Shown piece after piece: positions 45,779 through 56,159 of a DNA stretch of 64,000 bases (positions are counted from its first letter, which is position 1; each line of letters begins with the position of its first letter). The notes under the pieces were generated by a model. That model was not told the origin of the DNA and ran no database searches. It saw nothing but the letters and a program-made list of their open reading frames with translations. Source of the DNA: Glandiceps talaboti (taxonomy: Eukaryota; Hemichordata; Enteropneusta; Spengelidae). The stretch is taken from assembly GCF_964340395.1 (NCBI RefSeq), contig NC_135553.1, positions 24,276,949 to 24,340,948 on the forward strand, read 5' to 3'. Made by a program: the position numbers and the translations under genes.

Positions 45779-48700
45779 TCATTAAGATGTTCAATTACAT
45801 TTCATACACGTGGCTGTCAGTTGGTAAATGTTACTGGGAATACTAATCACAGGTTAGGGACTAACTCATCTGATGAGTATAAAGTCACGTAAATGAAGCT
45901 AGTCAAGTCTACATGTTCACCTTAGAATACAAATGTCCCAAGTAACAAGGTAAGCTTTAAAAGCTGCTTTGCTGATAATGCCATGCCCTCACTCAATAAT
46001 TCATTTCTTACAGATAACAGAAAATGTAAATTTTTGGTTAAAATATGCATATGAGAATTTACAGGGTAGAACTGAAGGATAATTTGTTGGGGAAATATCA
46101 GTGTAGCTATGGGACACTGTGATGTACCATTTCAGCAACAACAATTATCAGTGGCTAAATTAGGAACAAGCATTATATTGACCCAAGTCCTGTACATCCC
46201 TAGTGTTAATATCATAGTCTCTTTGATTTTTCTTGGAGGAGTTCCTGCACAAGGGGCTGTAAACAAATATTTCACCTAGCTTTACTTTAAAAATCATGAT
46301 CTTTGATAGACGATTTGACCCTTACCAGTCTCTGATATCAACTTCTCATTCTATGGTTACCATAGTAACTTACCAGTCTCTGATATCAACTTCCCATTCT
46401 AATAACATCTTGACATGAATTGGTCCACCTTCTTCACTACTAACAGACATCATTCTCTCCACCAACTCAGTACATAATGGCCGTCCCTCATCAGGTGATA
46501 TTGTGCTCTTACTGCCTTCTCTGTTGACTACAACAAGTTTGAATACTGGACCCTATTAAGAAATCAATATCAAGAACTTTATCCATGTAGTGTATTTGGT
46601 TTTGAACTGTGGTGGCAGAGAAAGGGGAATTAGGTAAATTGTCTTACATCAATAATTCTGAACACCTTTTACACTTCTCCTGGTTAGAAACACCATACAG
46701 TACATGTACATGTTTGATGAACTCAAGCAGATTTGACTTACTCAGGCTTTGCTAACTAACATGATGCCTTTGATACAAACACTGTTTACATGTATGCATT
46801 AAGATTACACATCTTCATCTTGCCTCTAAACAACTGTAGACACCCTGTAGACACCACTACACTTTGTACAATATCCTCTTTTGTCCTTATGTATATCAAA
46901 TCCAGTGACTTCTCAAGAAAGAGTAGACAATTTTGTCTGAAGAATTTCTCTTGCATACATATTGCCTACACTATAGCCATCATACATATTGCCTACACTA
47001 TAGCCGTCATACATATTGCCTACACTATAGCCGTCATACATATTGCCTACACTATAGCCGTCATGCACGTGGACACAAACACAATTTGTTGTTTGGATTT
47101 ATGATAGATCAATTTCATTTTCTCTTCCTCATTTTTGTGTTGTGTGTAACTTCAGGGTCCTATGCCATATGTACAGTATGAACACTATTTGTTGAAGTTA
47201 CTCTAGGCTCTTGATATGAAAAGTGTAAATATAATACAACTAAATCCTACCCCATCCTTATAGATAATGTGCATTCACAATGGACAACACAGTGAAGTAT
47301 CCTATTAAAATATGATTTCATTATTCATCACCATATATCCATGCATAATATGTATCACAGTATGTTGCGTTCTTTACAGAGAGATAACTTGAGATATAGC
47401 CTCTAGCTTTCTCTATTACAACTGAAACTCAATAATGCATACTGGAAATCAGTTTGACTTTCACAGGTAGAACAGTGTCAAATCACTGTAGGCGATACAA
47501 ATTTGGCTTTATGTTAGGTATTCTAACTCTAATCCTATCTCTCAGGTTACCCTAACTCCCTAGCTTTGATACAAATATACAAATGTATACCTACATGTAC
47601 AATGTACTACACATTCAGTCCACTGTCCAGTGATACAAATCAGGTTTACCCAAGGGAGTCTAAACACACCTATCCCAAACCTTACTCTAACCCTATCTCC
47701 CTATACTAGCTTTGATACACATGTGTACCTACACCACAGCCAGTCCACTGTTCTACATTCTTCCTCTGGTTTCTGTTATGGGGCCCATAACCCTACTGCT
47801 ATCCCTAACCAGTACATTGTACCTTCTCTCAGGACATGCATACAAATGTGTATCTGTTGTATGTAGCAAGTCTACTGTTCTTTATTCTTGTATTTCACAA
47901 ATCCACAGTAATCTCTCACAAGTGCTGTGTAAAATCAAGGTGCAGCTGTTTGTTGTTGGGTTGATCAATAACTTGAAAGATAAACTAGACTTCAACTGTG
48001 CTGTGAAAGCCAAGTACTGTCATTTTATGTCTTTCTTACCAAATCACCGCCTAAATGAAATTCCCCAAACCTTAATTTAATCAATTAGTTTTCTGATAAG
48101 ATTACATCCAATAAACTAGGTATTCATGTACAGTACTCCAGGCAGGACATGTCAAATTTAGTACAGCAAGGTCACACAGACCTAATGATAATGTCAAGTA
48201 CTGGTATACCATACACTGTTAACTGAATGTACATGTATGGCATAGCAGTATTTGAATTACATCTAAAGGCCAAGATACGTACACAAGGCAATTTGGTAAG
48301 CAACACACTATTAAAGCAATTCATTGCATACAACTAATTTCTTTGTGTACATACATAATTGCAGGGCCTTTCAATGTCGCCTGAGGTGCATCACAAGGAA
48401 TCTAACATGTCAAATTTTGTGCAATTCATCACACAAGTTGCATTGCCCAGCGAATCACCCCATGTACATTGTATGCACTAAATCATAGTTTCTAGGTGCA
48501 TGAAACCAAACTGCCTTGATGTGTATTGCCGATACTTGCTTCATTTTCTTTCTTCTCCTAACTCTTGAAAGTAGCATACCAATTTATCTGCATTTGAATT
48601 TCAAGTATGATGCAGAAGTACTTTGATACAAGGCTAGTTGATTTTTTCTCATTTTTCAGAATTTTTTTTTATTCTTTGGATGATCCATTTCATTTCAAAG

Positions 48701-51690
48701 CAGTATATTATTGATGTTTAAATTCAATAAATTTGGCTTGTATATTTTCAGTTCTTATCATAATATGAGTAATATACAAAACTTTTATGACTAGTAAGAT
48801 ATACATATTTCCAGTAGGATATTAAACTGTAATTTTGTCCTATCAGAAATAGAAGTAACTTTATTGTCCATAGTTTAAACCTGGAAAATCGTTTCTAGTG
48901 AAAGTAGAAAACATCACGAAAAATACAGATAGTGTTTTAAAGCTGCACTAGCTGCAAGTTGACACATTTTCTGAAATTGTTTTGTTTGATATCATGACTT
49001 TAATACTTGTAATACAGTACACCCTGAACAGTATTGAATTACCTGTGCGTACATGTGTTTATATAGCTGTATATACACATGGTACATGTACATGTATGGA
49101 GCAATAAATGTTTGTGTAGCTGTACACATGGTACATGTACATGTACATGTATGGAGCAATAAATCCTATAAAATTGAGTTTAGGTCCATACCCTAAAATC
49201 AGCACCCATGAAATCATGATTTAAACCTGTTACTGTAGCACTAAACTGAACTAATGGATAAAATCAACCTGTACAATGAATAATTATTGGTATTTTAGCA
49301 AATTTTCCATATATATATTGTTGGTTGTTTGATCACAAAATTATACTCCAATTTAACAGCAAGTGCAGCTTTAGTTTGACAAACATCAAATTGACCATTG
49401 TGTACCTGAATAAGGGCAGCATCTGGTTGTCTGACTCCTAAACATTTCAAGATAACTTTCTGTAACTGCATGTAGTTCAAGTTCCTTGATGCTTCAACAG
49501 CTGTGGGTCTACCAAATCTGACAAAAAAAAATAGCCGTTCTGGTTAGAAATTGTAGTGTGGAACTTTGTGACATTTTTGCACACAGACATCTGGTTTGAC
49601 ATGTTCTGGCAAACGACATTGTCATGACAAACAGTAAAGTCTCTGTATTAGTGACATTTCAATTTCTTTTAATACCTGATACACAGAGCACCTGTCAAAC
49701 AGCAAAACCAGAAGAGCAACCTATTTTTCTATCATACATTAAAACAACTGACACAGTGCTATAATTTATCTGAGTTTTCAGGTAAAAAATGCAAAAAAGA
49801 CATCATTCTTTGATTTCATTAAAACAATACAAAACATTTGCAAGTTATGAATGTATTATTCCATTCTACAAATTTTCAAGAATTCTACCACTATTTTTCT
49901 ATAATGAATTATATTAGTGAATCTAGCTTGACAAAAGAAAGAGAGCTGATGCCACTATAACTAAATTCTATTGAATTATCCTATAAAATATTATAAAAAT
50001 AATAATTTCTCTCTAACACACAATCAGAAACTTCTGTTGTACACACCTCTTTCCTTGCACCCCTGCCCGGTCTTTATTTAACAGTACCAGACAGACGGTT
50101 TCTTCTATTGGTCCATTACAATGTACACCTGGTAGTGATGGTTTAACACAGATGTTTGGACCTTCTGGACTATGTGGAGTTTCTATTGCATAGACAGTGT
50201 CACCATCATGGATTTCACTCAATTTCTGATCATCACGAAATGATCGTTGGAAGCCATCAATGTATACTTCAGTTAAAACAAGCTGTACGGAGAAATGTAA
50301 ATGGTACGCTTTAATATAGTGAATACCTGCTATTCATTTGAGCTCTTTAATAATGATAATATTGGTTTTTATATAGCAGTTTCCCACTATGTGCTCAAAG
50401 CGTTTTACAATTATTACCCTGGCATGGATCTATAGTGGCACAACAGCCCTTTAGACTTCAACTCCCTGGGGAGTATACAATCCATTGCAGCCTCTATAAC
50501 TGCATAGGATTAAAGCATTCACATTGCAACCTATATCCTACCAGGTCCCCAATTATGCAGCTGGGGTGACTAAGGCACAGTCATGGTTCAAATCTTGCCA
50601 AAGGACTTTAGCCACTCAGAAACAAATGGCAACGATTTGGCAGCAACCTGCAACCTGCAGATTCCAAGCTGGCCACTCTAACCATTTGACCATCATGGCT
50701 CCACTTTCCTTTTTCCCCACCTGTCAATTTCTTTCTTCAACTGTTTATCTAATATAAACTGTTGATGAGACAGCTGTCAATGAAATGCAAATTTTGTACA
50801 TTACATTTCTTGACCTTTTACTCCATGAGTACTATCAGCCATCATTCAACTTTTTCTTTTGTGTTGTGTCTGCCACAATGAAATATCACAATCCAATATT
50901 ACACCCTATGGCTACATCCTATGACATACCTTTGCTACACTGCATCTACCTCAGTAATAATGGTATCCATCATTAGTGTAATATTACATGAATGCATTAC
51001 CATGGCATAACTTGCATTAAAACCCATAATCCATATCCTACACCACATCCCATGCCATACCCTACACCACATCCCATGCCATACCAAACAATACACGTAC
51101 CCTACATTTTTTGTATATCACACCCAAACCCTATATCATATCACATTCCATACATGTAACCTACATCACATCCCATACATGTAACCTACATCACATCCCA
51201 TATACCACACCCTATATCACATCCCATACCATAACCTACATCACATCCAATACCACACCCTACATCACACCTTATGTCACACTTTACATAAGAACCCATA
51301 CGATAACATGTACCATACAAAACCCATACCCCATAACATACCTAAATCACAACCTACCTGAGTAACTGGTATCCCACATCGCTTGGCTATAGCTTGTCTA
51401 AGATCTGCTACATTAGCCATGGCATCTAATGATACTCCGATCTGTACCATATTTGGTATCTGACTGCCATACACAGCAATCACTTTCAACAGTCGTAGAT
51501 TCTTCTGTGGTAGCGGTAACGACAAACACAGATACGGCTCAAAGGTGTTCCGTTGACGTTGACAGTGCGGACATTTCAGTGATGACTTATACTGAGCTTG
51601 GAACAAGTCATACACAAAGCTGTGATTATACCTCATGTAGTTAGCTTGTGCTTCCGCAGCTAAAACTTCATCCGATTTGTTAGAAGTGCT
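31235..51690 (-). CDS. USP31/USP43-type ubiquitin carboxyl-terminal hydrolase, 9 exons, 5' end missing
   Basis: A papain-fold ubiquitin-specific protease. Nine exons join in frame at GT-AG sites: 51690-51358, 50282-50047, 49517-49406, 46552-46374, 39637-39508, 36842-36720, 35729-35486, 34755-34432 and 32337-31235, for 927 residues and a stop. Residues 40-43 (CPHC) and 339-342 (CPYC) are the paired cysteines of the fingers subdomain. His450 in GGGHYT and Asp467 in WYTYDDTKV are catalytic residues, 17 apart as in other USPs. The order [38 protein letters not shown] and a Ser-rich tail matches human USP31 and USP43. The Cys-box exon (GNTCFMN-type) was searched for by eye on the minus strand between 51700 and 64000 and not found, so it probably lies right of the window. 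Residues 561-927 are a disordered tail with nonapeptide repeats. Introns are 0.5-6.7 kb and repeat-laden. A single gene equally related to both vertebrate paralogues is most likely. Confidence 0.93.
32338..33589 (-). other. USP intron between exons h and i, nothing recognised
   Basis: AT-rich intron sequence. An AGCGCCCTCAAGTTG word at about 33150 belongs to the CGCCCTC motif group. Confidence 0.5.
33590..33850. repeat. about 30-bp minisatellite carrying octamer ATTTGCAT
   Basis: Eight units share TTCATTTGCATACTTATCC followed by TGCCACTCACTG. Each has a perfect ATTTGCAT (POU-domain octamer). A ninth is degenerate. It lies in the intron before the last USP exon. Confidence 0.9.
33851..34431 (-). 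other. USP intron, nothing recognised
   Basis: AT-rich sequence with an AATG tetranucleotide run near 34357. Confidence 0.5.
34432..34755 (-). CDS. USP31/43-like exon h: catalytic Asp and start of tail
   Basis: Acceptor GTTCTTTACAG|CAACTTG and donor TCACATG|GTAAGTCT. Encodes residues 453-560: [30 protein letters not shown], a Ser/Ala run, [20 protein letters not shown], then [14 protein letters not shown], a glutamine-alternating stretch. It has no ATG at its start, so simple ORF finding misses it. Confidence 0.92.
35040..35340. repeat. compound microsatellite, mainly (CA)n
   Basis: Uninterrupted CA from about 35099 to 35172, flanked by TACATACA, GCATGCATG and CACGCGCG runs. Frames on both strands here are runs of T/H or C/V and are not genes. 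Lies in the USP intron between exons g and h. Confidence 0.95.
35486..35729 (-). CDS. USP31/43-like exon g: catalytic His
   Basis: Acceptor TTCTTACAG|ACATCTAC and donor TACACAG|GTAAATAA. Encodes residues 372-452: [23 protein letters not shown], then [20 protein letters not shown] with catalytic His450. SWSPWKR corresponds to SHWSPWRR of USP31. Confidence 0.95.
35730..36719 (-). other. USP intron between exons f and g
   Basis: No element recognised except GTTGCCACTAGAGGGCACTG (near 36532), a reverse-orientation CTCF-like or CGCCCTC-group word. Confidence 0.45.
36720..36842 (-). CDS. USP31/43-like exon f: fingers CPYC
   Basis: Acceptor TTTGTTGATAG|TTGAGTGG and donor TTTAAACAG|GTAAGAAA. It has 41 codons in phase 0: [20 protein letters not shown], then [17 protein letters not shown]. 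DAWxCPxC and PDVLIxHLKRF are diagnostic for the USP family. Confidence 0.95.
36843..38289 (-). other. USP intron between exons e and f, AT-rich part
   Basis: From about 36950 to 37180 the sequence is a degenerate TTTA/ATTT repeat. The rest is AT-rich with no recognised frame. Confidence 0.5.
38290..39505. repeat. 29-bp minisatellite, about 41 units, abutting a splice donor
   Basis: The unit is TCTCTATTGGCATCACTGTA plus ATGTCATAG. Units vary mainly at TCTCTA/TCCCTA/TCTATA and GGCATC/GACATC/GGAATC. In gene sense each unit contains GCCAAT and CTATGACATTACAG, which resembles a branch point plus acceptor. The last unit runs to 39505, so the functional donor GAG|GTGAGACATTACAG of exon e lies inside or directly against the terminal unit. 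Confidence 0.95.
39508..39637 (-). CDS. USP31/43-like exon e
   Basis: Acceptor TTACCCACAG|CCTCTCCC and donor GAAGAAGAG|GTGAGACA. Encodes residues 287-330 ([20 protein letters not shown], then [13 protein letters not shown]). USP31 reads LSQCFQLYTKEER here. Tandem repeats lie close on both sides: a TGTC run about 60 bp upstream and a 29-bp array starting within the donor. Confidence 0.92.
39705..39888. repeat. (GACA)n tetranucleotide microsatellite
   Basis: About 45 GACA units with a short GGCAGAGACA interruption in the middle. In USP sense it is a TGTC run ending about 60 bp before the exon e acceptor. The DRQT-type frames are artefacts. Confidence 0.97.
40192..45236 (-). repeat. 30-bp minisatellite, about 165 units, with an unbroken 1648-codon frame
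   Basis: The plus-strand unit is AGTATGATATGAGGG then TGGCATTACCCTACT; each contains the inverted pair AGGGT/ACCCT. On the minus strand (the USP gene's sense strand) one frame is open from 45224 to 40278, reading decapeptides [10 protein letters not shown] about 164 times. Length changes are all multiples of three: an extra ACT gives SS, and an extra GACCGT gives RS. Substitutions give P/S, M/I and S/G exchanges. An in-frame TAA lies 18 bases before the first ATG, and the frame ends at a TAG where ACAATG interrupts the array. The other five frames contain stops in almost every unit. It lies within the intron between exons d and e and has no visible splice sites or domain. I call it a repeat rather than a gene. 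Confidence 0.95.
45237..45524 (-). other. USP intron between array and microsatellite
   Basis: Unremarkable intron sequence. Confidence 0.4.
45525..45775. repeat. compound microsatellite, mainly (CA)n
   Basis: ACACAYAC-type sequence with an uninterrupted CA run from about 45691 to 45774. Frames on both strands (T/H or C/V runs) are artefacts. Confidence 0.95.
45776..46320 (-). other. USP intron, nothing recognised
   Basis: AT-rich intron sequence. Confidence 0.4.
46321..46352 (-). repeat. duplicated exon end and splice donor (decoy 5' splice site)
   Basis: The 32 bases here repeat the end of USP exon d and its donor (46369-46400) with one main change: GAAGTTGATATCAGAGACTG|GTAAGGGT against the functional ...GACTG|GTAAGTTA. 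The two donors are exactly 48 bp apart. Reading through the first donor meets TAA at once, so use of the second would truncate the protein. Confidence 0.8.
46374..46552 (-). CDS. USP31/43-like exon d
   Basis: Acceptor TTCTTAATAG|GGTCCAG and donor GAGACTG|GTAAGTTA. Encodes residues 228-286 ([13 protein letters not shown]...[18 protein letters not shown]). Its last 30 bases and the donor are duplicated 48 bp downstream (46321-46352). Confidence 0.92.
46553..49405 (-). other. USP intron between exons c and d
   Basis: Contains a four-copy 27-bp repeat (46954-47063, unit CATACATATTGCCTACACTA plus TAGCCGT). It also has a degenerate three-copy block at 47500-47900 around CTAACCCTATCTCC, GCTTTGATACA and AGTCCACTGTTC. 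A duplicated segment ends in ATGTATGGAGCAATAAAT (near 49080-49165). No gene is recognised. Confidence 0.6.
46954..47063. repeat. 27-bp tandem repeat, four units
   Basis: CATACATATTGCCTACACTA followed by TAGCCGT, nearly identical in all copies. Since 27 is divisible by three, short in-frame peptide repeats arise on the plus strand; these are not called. Confidence 0.9.
49406..49517 (-). CDS. USP31/43-like exon c
   Basis: Acceptor TTTTGTCAG|ATTTGG and donor ATTCAG|GTACACA. Encodes residues 190-227 ([20 protein letters not shown]...AALIQ), the segment after GKRFG in USP31. Confidence 0.9.
49518..50046 (-). other. USP intron between exons b and c
   Basis: AT-rich, nothing recognised. Confidence 0.6.
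50047..50282 (-). CDS. USP31/43-like exon b
   Basis: Acceptor CCGTACAG|CTTGTTTTAAC and donor GGAAAGAG|GTGTGTAC. Encodes residues 112-189 and two bases of the next codon: [20 protein letters not shown] and YAIETPH, ending [14 protein letters not shown]. Human USP31 reads TEMYYDGFHRSFCD and FAFETP at the same place. Confidence 0.93.
50345..50705 (-). mobile_element. tRNA-derived SINE, minus strand
   Basis: In the minus direction it starts with GGAGCCATGATGGTCAAATG, GTTAGAGTGG; TGGTCAAATGG fits a polymerase III A box. The body includes reverse complements of CACCAGG/CAGCTGGGGTGAC-type words. The 3' part is AAACGCTTTGAGCACATAG, then CTGCTATATAAAAACC, then an ATTATCATTATT tail. The AGCG-like box next to TATATA is the usual 3' end of a SINE group common in marine animals. 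The B box is degenerate. It sits in the intron between USP exons a and b, in the same orientation as the gene. Confidence 0.7.
51000..51340. repeat. degenerate CCTACATCACATCCCATAC tandem repeat
   Basis: About 15 irregular copies of ACATCACATCCCATACC and variants (15-25 bp). The array stops about 20 bp from the exon a donor. No coding meaning. Confidence 0.75.
51358..51690 (-). CDS. USP31/43-like exon a: fingers CPHC
   Basis: Acceptor GTTTTTACAG|AGCACTTC and donor ACTCAG|GTAGGTTG. Encodes visible residues 1-111 in phase 0, including [20 protein letters not shown], which precedes the palm/fingers region of USP31. The [11 protein letters not shown] stretch before it corresponds to the variable linker after the catalytic Cys lobe. 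Confidence 0.93.
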
Positions 51691-53227
51691 CTGTAAAAAC
51701 AAGACAGAAAGGAAATGAATATAACTACATTTACTACAAAACTGCTTATTATTGTCAAAATTTCTCCTAAATCTGAACATCCATAGTGTTCTAACTTTAT
51801 ACTTAAAATCACTTGAAATTAATTACTTCGAAATTAACTGATCTATTTTAAATTCTGATTTTAGTTTTGAATAGATTACTTTTCAGGCTACTAACAATTA
51901 AGGAAATGAAAAATTTATATCCCCCAATATCAAACACTCATAATTCTTTTGTTACTTGTACTGAGATACATGTACATTAACGTAATTAGTCAGTTGTCAT
52001 GGAAACCTAATCACCCTGTTGTCAAGGATCTACAGACCTCCTTGACTGAAAGTTCATCATATTATATACTTTGTTAAACCTAAAATCTCATAAAATACTA
52101 AGGAAATTCAAATTGCGAGTGAAATCTCAAAATACTGAGAAAATTCAAATTGCAAGTGAATATTACACTCACATGTACAGCAATGGTAGTACTTCTTTTT
52201 CATTTATTTTTCTATTTTATTTTATTTTATTTTATTTTATTTTATTTTTTTAAAGAATTTAACAAATAAATTCTTATAAAAAAAGCAAAGGTAATATACA
52301 TGTACACCTACATGTACATTTGTACATGTGTAGCACAAGTCTTAGAAACTGGGGCACTGACAGAATTTGGAAAATTAATCGCATTATGACGATGTTGAAA
52401 ATGCAGACATTAATACAAACAACCACACATGGTATTAGACAGCACTATTGCTTTAATAGGTTCTCATGACACAACAATACTTTGATTAATATTGCTTTTG
52501 AAAGATGACTCAGAAACGGATATACACTGTATATGTATGATGAAAACATTTAATTATTAACAACTAAATTCAGAATGTATACATGTACCGTGATTATTCA
52601 GAATTATAAATAATGTCAGTCATGTACATCATACTACATGTCACTCAGGTTCAGTTCGTATTCTTTGCAAAAAGCATAGGTTTCTCACAGATGTGTCCCA
52701 CTCTTGTTTCACCATCTATTTTCAATTTTTTGGATATCGATTTCCCAACAATATGGATTCATTGAACTTGAAGTGAGCAAAAAAAGTGATGACTTTGTGT
52801 TCATTTGTCAATATTAAATAGCACTGTCATCTTTGTAAAACACCAACCAGATACATTCTAAAATACGAAGCCCAGAGACTTGTTGTGGACTGAATCACAA
52901 GGTAGTGCATTCAAGGGTCAAACAGTATTGTTACGCTGAATAGCTTCACTTATGTCTCTGGCCTGTAATAAAAGATACCTTATAATCGTAAACCTTGGGA
53001 TCTTTGTGAAAAAATTAAAAGAAGATAAATCACTACCTTTTACACATTTTTGAAATAAAATGTATGTCATGGCGATTCTTCTACTTTCCATGGTATTATT
53101 AAAATTATAACTTTATTATATCTATATACATATAGATGTAACTTGTTATAAGAAAGCCAGATATCCTGGGTCAAGGTAAACCAGCACAGAGTACTTCATT
53201 CCATACATTTGCTACTGACGCTGGTCT
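51691..53227 (-). other. USP intron upstream of exon a, (TTTTA)n run, nothing else
   Basis: Upstream intron of the USP gene. A TTTTA pentanucleotide run lies at 52213-52250. No exon with a catalytic Cys box was seen. Confidence 0.5.
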
Positions 53228-53300
53228 ACCAGGAATGCTTCACCTAATACCAGGAATGCTTCACCTCACACCAGGAATGCTTCACCTCACACCAGGAATG
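53228..53300. repeat. 21-bp tandem repeat, 3.5 units
   Basis: ACCAGGAATGCTTCACCTCAC repeated with one variant (CACCTAAT). Confidence 0.85.
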
Positions 53301-53514
53301 TCTTTTCTTTTTGTGATTTATCGATGTCTATTACGCTGTCCATTTCTATTTAGACAAGTGGCCATCAGGCATATACCAATTAAATGCAATAAATAATCCT
53401 GTTATATTACTAAAAGTAAGATGGAGACTAAGACATTATTACAATGGTACTTTGCATTCAAATCATCTCATGCATTGGTGTTACCGATAAATGTAAGCTA
53501 ACGCTGACCTGTCA

Positions 53515-54090
53515 GTGGTTTTGCTAAGGTTGGGGAACCCCCAGTAGTACTAACAGAAAGGTGGAATTTGGTAAAACAGGCATTATAGTTTCCAATACAT
53601 TGTATCATAATCTGGTGGGAAACACCAATAAAATGACGGGGGAATTCGGGTAAATTTACCGACCTTAACAAAAACACTGCCTGTATTGCAATGTCTGGGA
53701 TATGTACATTTCATACAATACGTGTACCATTATTCTCGTGGAAAACCCTGGTAAAATGACGGGGGAACTCGGGTAAATTTACCGACCTTAACAAAAACAC
53801 TGCCTGTATTGCAATGTCTGGGATATGTACATTTCATACAATACGTGTACCATTACTCTCATGGGAAACCCTGGTAAAATGACAGAGGAGCTCAGGTAAA
53901 TTTATCAACCTTAACAAAAACACTGCCTGTATTGCAATGTCTAGGATAAGTACATTTCATACAATATGTGTACCATTATTCTCGTGGGGAAACCCTGGTA
54001 AAATGACAGAGGAGCTCAGGTAAATTTATCAACCTTAACAAAAACACTGCCTGTATTGCAATGTCTGGGATAAGTACAATCATACATGTA
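53515..54090. repeat. about 122-bp tandem repeat, four good copies
   Basis: AAAATGACGGGGGAATTCGG and its variants begin at about 53631, 53753, 53876 and 53999. They are followed by TTAACAAAAACACTGCCTG, TATTGCAATGTCTGGGATA and CATTTCATACAATACGTG. A diverged partial copy precedes them. The later two copies share AGAGGAGCTCAGG, so duplication was stepwise. Confidence 0.9.
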
Positions 54091-54399
54091 CATTACATTA
54101 ATTAATCATTACTATTTTTAATTTAGTTATTATATGAAAAGTACACAACACATCTATTATGGTGGTGATTCCCCCTTGGGTAATGGGTTCAGTATTTCTA
54201 ATTTTTGTTAAGAATATCTTTTTATGCCTTAATTACTTTCAATTCCCTACCAACCCTTCAGGCTACATCTTGTACAGCATGTACATGTACTGTTTGTACC
54301 CTTACGTGTATCTCACCCCTAAAGGCATCATAACCATATATAGTCTTGTTTATTTTGAAGAAAAAAAAACGACTACATGTATAGCCATATCCGTACCTG

Positions 54400-54620
54400 A
54401 ATAGAGTTGAAACCTTGAATTCAAACTGAATCAATTTAGTTAAATCAGTTTGAGACTAGTTTCTGTCCCTATAAACAAAACTGCGCAATGGATTTGAAAT
54501 CAATTCACTTTTGCTCTTGCATCATTTTCAAACTGACTTACTTTGAATCTGTTTGAAGAGGTGGTTTTGACTCAATTAAACTAAATCGGTTCAGTTTTAA
54601 TGTGGGGACAGGGCTTATTT
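54400..54620. repeat. dispersed repeat with inverted halves
   Basis: AAACTGAATCAATTTAGTTAA on the left and TTAAACTAAATCGGTTCAGT on the right are inverted versions of each other, each next to a GGGACAG word. Related AACTGGTTCAGTTAAATCGG sequence occurs at about 59110-59225. Probably a short foldback repeat. Confidence 0.5.
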
Positions 54621-54837
54621 CACTTGTATAAGTTTGTACTACAACATAATTAAATTCATATGGTTGATATCCTAACTAAAGTTAAAGTTCACTCCACTCC
54701 TCACCACTTCCCCCCTTCCCCCCACCTCATATTATTTTATATTCATTATGTAGTCATATTTGCTTTGGGCATACATGTAGATATTTATAATATCAGTTGT
54801 CTACATTGTACACACATGTAAGTTTACATGTATGGAA

Positions 54838-54900
54838 TCATGATGGTCAAATGATTCGAGTGGCTGGCTTGGAATCTACACGTTAGATTGGGATAAGACC
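54838..54900 (+). mobile_element. SINE head fragment
   Basis: ATGATGGTCAAATGATTCGA, GTGGCTGGCTTGGAATCTAC resembles the start of the SINE at 50345-50705 in opposite orientation. The rest of the element is missing. Confidence 0.45.
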
Positions 54901-56159
54901 AAATGCATTCTTACAAATACCTTGAGTATACTGCACTAACACTTAGGCACGATGGGTTCTAGTGATTGGTAAAAAGAAGGAACTTCCAGTATGGCATCTT
55001 GTTTTATATTTGTTGTACGGATACTCAAGTAATGTATCAATGTACATGTACTGACTAAACTTGGCAAACTTCTGCAATCATTTCATCTACAAATGTACAT
55101 GTTTACGATCTAGAGTTTTCAACAACAAGATCTCAGAACAAGAGAGATCAACAACCTCAGTTACAACAGCCATGAAGTATATTGTATTTTGTAATCTGGC
55201 TGTAGTTTAGGTTTCCAATATCTACTCAGTACAGATTGATTTTAGTTGTTATTTGCCAACACATTCAAATAAGACGTGTGACTGCACCACAATTCAATGA
55301 CTTAACACCCTGGCTTTGTAAAACCTGGTTTATACTTCTATATGCATGGTATGCTATGAATGGACGACTTCAAACTAGACCGAAATTAAAAGAAACAGAA
55401 ATACAAACAAGTGTGACCTGAGTAAATTGAAACATTCCTATGAGTGGATTTCAGAAACTAAGAGTTGAGATTGTGTTTGTTGATGCCATACTTAGAATTC
55501 ATACAACGCTGTGTACATTCAAGGTGTACAGAATTTCAATCATTGCAAGGGACCATGACAAGGTTTGGTATCCATGGCAACCAGAGTACATGTATGAAGG
55601 CAACAACTAGATGAGTTTATTCATTGCTGGCCAATGACCAATTACTCACACCTGATACGACACAGGTTCGACACCTTTTTATCCGTGAAGACTCAAATTA
55701 GAGATACATGTAGGGTGGTCTAAAGTTACACCATCTGACAAACAAGTTTGGATATTCACATCCATCCCTCTAGTTGTGGAGATTATGACCAAATGGCGGC
55801 AAAAGCAATATCCTACTTTCACAGTTGTTAGCAGACTTACAAAAGTTTCAGACGTTATGTTGAATTCTTACACAAGTAAATACTATAGACCTGGACATTT
55901 TTGCTGAAGCTTTAGTTTTGCTTACATGTAGTTCACTCGAAAACAAACACTCAAAAATAAGTAGTGACTAAAATATTTTTTGTACATGTACATGTACACG
56001 AACACAATGTACCAATCTGGTATTTAGAAAAATTAGTCTTTGAGAACGAGTTGAAGACTGTAAAATTACAAAATTTTGCAGTGGCGAAAATATCAAGATT
56101 TACAAAAGTCAAGTCATTAGCAATTTTTCCTATCAAATTTAAGTAAATTATTATATTCA
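54901..56159. other. no recognised gene
   Basis: AT-rich sequence with many ACATGTAC palindromes. No domain-bearing frame. Confidence 0.4.

Noticed and set aside
47480-47900. CTAACCCT words as interstitial telomere repeats
   Set aside because: Only isolated words occur within a longer degenerate repeat, with no TTAGGG-type tandem run.
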